Shown one piece after another: positions 61,573 through 64,000 of a DNA stretch of 64,000 nt. The DNA is from JAATFS01 sp037145635. GTDB lineage: Bacteria; Pseudomonadota; Gammaproteobacteria; Xanthomonadales; Xanthomonadaceae. Where the stretch lies: contig JBBCXB010000003.1 of NCBI GenBank assembly GCA_037145635.1, positions 372,001-436,000 on the forward strand, read 5' to 3'. Position 1 is the first letter of the stretch. Every line of letters starts with the position of its first letter. Under the pieces are notes generated by a model, which saw only the letters and a program-made list of their open reading frames with translations, searched no databases and had not been told where the DNA came from. The translations under genes and the position numbers were made by a program.

Positions 61573-62760
61573 ATGAAGACCACCGTCGCCATCGTCGGCG
61601 CAGGGCCCGCGGGCCTGTTGCTGGGCCAGCTGCTGCTGCGCCAGGGCATCGACACCTTGATCGTGGAGCGGCGCTCGCCGCAGCACGTGCTCGCGCGTAT
61701 CCGCGCCGGCGTGCTGGAGCCGGGCACCGTCGACCTGCTGCAGGCGGCCGGTGCGGACGCGCGCCTGCGCCGCGAGGGCATCGTCCACCACGGCTTCGAA
61801 CTGGCGCTGGACGGCCGCCGCGAACGCATCGACCTCGGCGGCGACGGCGCTGGCCGCCGCGTCACCATCTACGGCCAGACCGAGGTCACCCGCGACCTGA
61901 TGCAGGCACGTGCGGAGGCCGGCGGGGCCACCCTCTACGAGGCGGAGGAGGTGAGCCTGCACGACCTCGACGGGGACCATCCCTGGCTGAGCTGCGTGCA
62001 TGGCGGCGAGCGCTTGCGGGTGGACTGCGACTACGTCGTCGGCTGCGACGGCTTCCACGGCGTCAGCCGCGCCGCGATCCCGCCCGAGCGGTGCCGCACG
62101 TACGAGCGCGTGTACCCGTTCGGCTGGCTCGGCGTGCTGGCCGACACCCCGCCGGTCAACGACGAACTGATCTATGCGCGCCATGCACGCGGCTTCGCGC
62201 TGTGCTCGATGCGTTCGGCCACGCGCACGCGCTACTACCTGCAGGTGCCCGCCGGCGAACGCGTGGACGACTGGCCGGACGCGCGCTTCTGGGACGAACT
62301 GCGGCAGCGGTTGCCGGCCGAGGTCGCCGCGCGGCTGGTCACCGGCGCGTCGATCGAGAAGAGCCTGGCGCCGTTGCGCAGCTTCGTGGTCGAGCCGATG
62401 CAGTACGGCCGGCTGTTCCTGGCCGGCGACGCCGCGCACATCGTGCCGCCGACCGGCGCCAAGGGCCTGAACCTGGCCGCGGGCGACGTCGGCCTGCTGG
62501 CGCGGCTGTTCGCGCAGGCGCACGCGCAGGGCGACGCCGCGCCGTTGCGGCGCTACTCCGAGCTGGCGCTGCGCCGGGTGTGGAAGGCCGAGCGCTTCTC
62601 CTGGTGGATGACCACGCTGCTGCACACCTTTCCCGACGAGGACCCGTTCACCCGCCGCATCCACGAGGCCGAGCTGGACTACCTGCTCGGCAGCGCCGCC
62701 GGGCGCGCCACGCTGGCGGAGAACTACGCCGGCCTGCCGATCGAGGCGGACGCGGACTGA
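61573..62760 (+). CDS. pobA: 4-hydroxybenzoate 3-monooxygenase
   Basis: A 395-residue flavoprotein that hydroxylates 4-hydroxybenzoate to protocatechuate with NADPH and oxygen. TVAIVGAGPAGLLLGQLLL is the FAD Rossmann motif, YVVGCDGFHGVSR the DG motif, and LFLAGDAAHIVPPTGAKGLNLA the GD motif with the active-site Pro and the FAD ribityl contact. RARIRAGVLEPG near residue 45 is typical PobA. Length is normal. A GGGAGGG site precedes the ATG. It takes 4-hydroxybenzoate from the coumarate branch. Confidence 0.96.
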   Translation: MKTTVAIVGAGPAGLLLGQLLLRQGIDTLIVERRSPQHVLARIRAGVLEPGTVDLLQAAGADARLRREGIVHHGFELALDGRRERIDLGGDGAGRRVTIYGQTEVTRDLMQARAEAGGATLYEAEEVSLHDLDGDHPWLSCVHGGERLRVDCDYVVGCDGFHGVSRAAIPPERCRTYERVYPFGWLGVLADTPPVNDELIYARHARGFALCSMRSATRTRYYLQVPAGERVDDWPDARFWDELRQRLPAEVAARLVTGASIEKSLAPLRSFVVEPMQYGRLFLAGDAAHIVPPTGAKGLNLAAGDVGLLARLFAQAHAQGDAAPLRRYSELALRRVWKAERFSWWMTTLLHTFPDEDPFTRRIHEAELDYLLGSAAGRATLAENYAGLPIEADAD

Positions 62761-62889
62761 CGAGCGGCGCCCGCGGGACGATCGGGGCGACGGCCGCGGC
62801 CCGCCAGCCCGCCAGCCCGCCGCGTGGCGGTGGCCGGGGGCCGACCGTCGGCACATGGCGGCCGGCCGCCGCGGCGCGGTTACCTGTGC

Positions 62890-62920
62890 CTCACCAGGTC
62901 CGCCTGCGGGACCTGGTGAG
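62890..62920. terminator. perfect 12-bp-stem hairpin after pobA
   Basis: CTCACCAGGTCC and GGACCTGGTGAG pair perfectly around a 7-base loop. It starts 130 bp after the pobA stop. No T-run follows, so termination is a guess; a dyad this strong could also be a repressor site for the gene at 63056. Sequence 62761-62889 shows nothing else. Confidence 0.5.
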
Positions 62921-63055
62921 CGACAGGGCGGCTAGCGGTGCCGGGCCCGCGCCGCTAGCGTGGTCCCGCCGGCAGCCCGCAGGCGACGCGTTGGCCGCAA
63001 CGGTCGTGGCCGCGCGGTGCCGCCGGCGCTCCTTCCCCCGACCCAGGACGCAAGC

Positions 63056-63574
63056 ATGAAACCTCTCCTCGCACGTGCCCTCGTGGTATTGGCCCTGTGC
63101 GCGCCGTTCGCGGCGCCCGCGCAGACCGCGGTGACCCCGGCCCCCGACCATGCCCGCCTGCTGATGGGCGCCAATCCCCAGGCCACCGCCAACAAGCGCC
63201 TGGTCTACGATTTCTGGCGCATCGTGTTCGAGGCGGGCCAGGTGGAGTACGCGCCGATGTACATGGCCAAGGACTACATCCAGCACAACCCGAACGTGGC
63301 CGACGGCCACGATGCGTTCATCGCCTTCCTCACCGGCTTCGTCAAGCCGCAGCCGGTGCAGCCGAAGGTGCGGCTGCCGCTGGTGGCGATCGTCGCCGAC
63401 GGCGACTACGTGACCCTGGTGTCGGTCCGCACGCTGCCGGACCCGCGCCAGCCCGGCCGCAGCTACACCACCACCTGGTTCGACATGTTCCGGCTGCAGA
63501 ACGGGCGCATCCAGGAACACTGGGATCCGGACACCGTCCCGGCGCCGGCCGCGGCGGGCCCGGCGGCGCAGTGA
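63056..63574 (+). CDS. exported NTF2/SnoaL-like protein
   Basis: A 172-residue protein with a Sec signal peptide (LLARALVVLALCAPFAAPAQ, cleavage near 21). The mature part is a SnoaL-type NTF2 fold: NKRLVYDFWRIVFEAGQ, then MYMAKDYIQHNPNVADGHDAF with the conserved His-Asn-Pro, and TTWFDMFRLQNGRIQEHWD near the end. Members are small isomerases or hydrolases, often poorly defined, and are commonly linked to predicted SnoaL-like detoxification. The stop codon lies at the start of a 14-bp tandem repeat. Confidence 0.82.
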   Translation: MKPLLARALVVLALCAPFAAPAQTAVTPAPDHARLLMGANPQATANKRLVYDFWRIVFEAGQVEYAPMYMAKDYIQHNPNVADGHDAFIAFLTGFVKPQPVQPKVRLPLVAIVADGDYVTLVSVRTLPDPRQPGRSYTTTWFDMFRLQNGRIQEHWDPDTVPAPAAAGPAAQ

Positions 63575-63654
63575 GCGTGGCGCAGTGAGCGTGGCGCAGT
63601 GAGCGTGGCGCAGTGAGCGTGGCGCAGTGAGCGTGGCGCAGTGAGCGTGGCGCA
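63571..63654. repeat. six perfect copies of a 14-bp tandem repeat
   Basis: GTGAGCGTGGCGCA is repeated six times without a mismatch, from the last codon of the NTF2-like gene to 40 bp before the glpK stop. A partial unit (GGCGCA) precedes it. Each unit contains TGA. It lies between convergent genes. Confidence 0.92.
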
Positions 63655-63693
63655 CAGCGGCTCGGCTTCGTCGCCGCTGCGCGCCACGCCGCG

Positions 63694-64000
63694 TCAGGCG
63701 ATGCGGAAGCCCATCGTCGCCTCCACCGCCTGTTTCCAGCCGGCGTACAGCTGCTCGCGCCGTTCCTCGCCCATGTCGGGCTCGAAGCGGCGGTCCACCG
63801 CCCATTGCCGCGCGATGTCCTCGCGGCTGGACCAGAAGCCGGTGGCCAGCCCGGCGAGGTAGGCCGCGCCCAGCGCGGTGGTCTCGGCCACCTGCGGCCG
63901 CAGCACCGGCACGTCGAGGATGTCGCTCTGGAACTGCGCCATGAAGTCGTTGGCGATCGCGCCGCCGTCGGCGCGCAATTCCTTCAGCTCGATGCCCGAG
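63694..64000 (-). CDS. glpK: glycerol kinase, C-terminal part only
   Basis: About 102 C-terminal codons of glycerol kinase, entering from the right window edge. IELKELRADGGAIANDF is the conserved C-terminal ATP-binding region, followed by LRPQVAETTALGAAYLAGLATGFW, typical of GlpK. The gene phosphorylates glycerol to glycerol-3-phosphate in the cytoplasm. The rest lies outside the window. Confidence 0.92.
   Translation of the reverse strand, partial: SGIELKELRADGGAIANDFMAQFQSDILDVPVLRPQVAETTALGAAYLAGLATGFWSSREDIARQWAVDRRFEPDMGEERREQLYAGWKQAVEATMGFRIA

Noticed and set aside
63571..63654. Possible CRISPR or attachment site
   Set aside because: Units are contiguous 14-mers with no spacers, and no integrase or tRNA is near.

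Overview
The window is very GC-rich chromosomal DNA from a gammaproteobacterium of the Xanthomonadaceae, most likely Xanthomonas or a close relative. This rests on gene content read from the sequence: a stand-alone XVIPCD protein (the secretion tag of the Xanthomonas-type antibacterial type IV secretion system), a CMF-like secreted hydrolase, an OprO/P porin, heptameric G-rich intergenic repeats, and a linked qui/hca/pob aromatic-acid catabolic block. No rRNA, tRNA, CRISPR array, transposase or prophage gene was seen.

Layout. 0-12 kb: housekeeping and small regulators. These are a LysR gene divergent from a gene cut by the left edge, tatD, two VOC/cupin proteins, a ynfL-ynfM-like LysR/MFS pair, a chemotaxis receptor with a recognisable sigma-28 promoter, a ParS/MbcA-like protein beside a sirtuin, an old-yellow-enzyme reductase, the XVIPCD protein and purU. 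12.3-20.5 kb: a baeSR/smeSR-like two-component system divergent from a complete RND efflux pump (adaptor, permease, outer-membrane channel). 20.5-34.2 kb: a CMF-like secreted hydrolase, pncA, an MgtC-family protein, queH, metE behind a cobalamin riboswitch, a TonB-dependent receptor with a Zur-type palindrome in its promoter, a phosphate-type porin with a Pho box, a ytfG/HxlR divergent pair and a yaiL homologue. 34.2-38.5 kb: a patchwork of small, lower-GC accessory genes, including a duplicated small membrane-protein gene. 38.5-47.2 kb: ilvD, a Tat-exported GH5 glycosidase, ygiB-ygiC with a zinc-ribbon gene, a YkgJ-type protein, a DUF2167 gene broken by a perfect 179-bp tandem duplication, and a gamma-carbonic anhydrase.

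47.2-62.8 kb is the most coherent part: an aromatic-acid catabolic island. A beta-helix protein (probable 3-dehydroshikimate dehydratase), a porin and an exported type I dehydroquinase resemble the Acinetobacter qui set, which turns quinate/shikimate intermediates into protocatechuate in the periplasm. An AAHS-type transporter follows. Next come a hydroxycinnamoyl-CoA hydratase/lyase, a MarR regulator, an outer-membrane channel, an aromatic aldehyde dehydrogenase, an aryl-alcohol dehydrogenase and a CoA ligase, which together convert ferulate/coumarate/caffeate to vanillate, 4-hydroxybenzoate or protocatechuate. The pobR/pobA pair then converts 4-hydroxybenzoate to protocatechuate. The pca ring-cleavage genes are not in the window. 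The right end holds an exported NTF2-like protein, a six-copy 14-bp tandem repeat and the 3' end of glpK.

Start sites were chosen from family alignment by memory, Shine-Dalgarno sequences and overlaps. Functions are family-level inferences from reading the translations; no database search was run.
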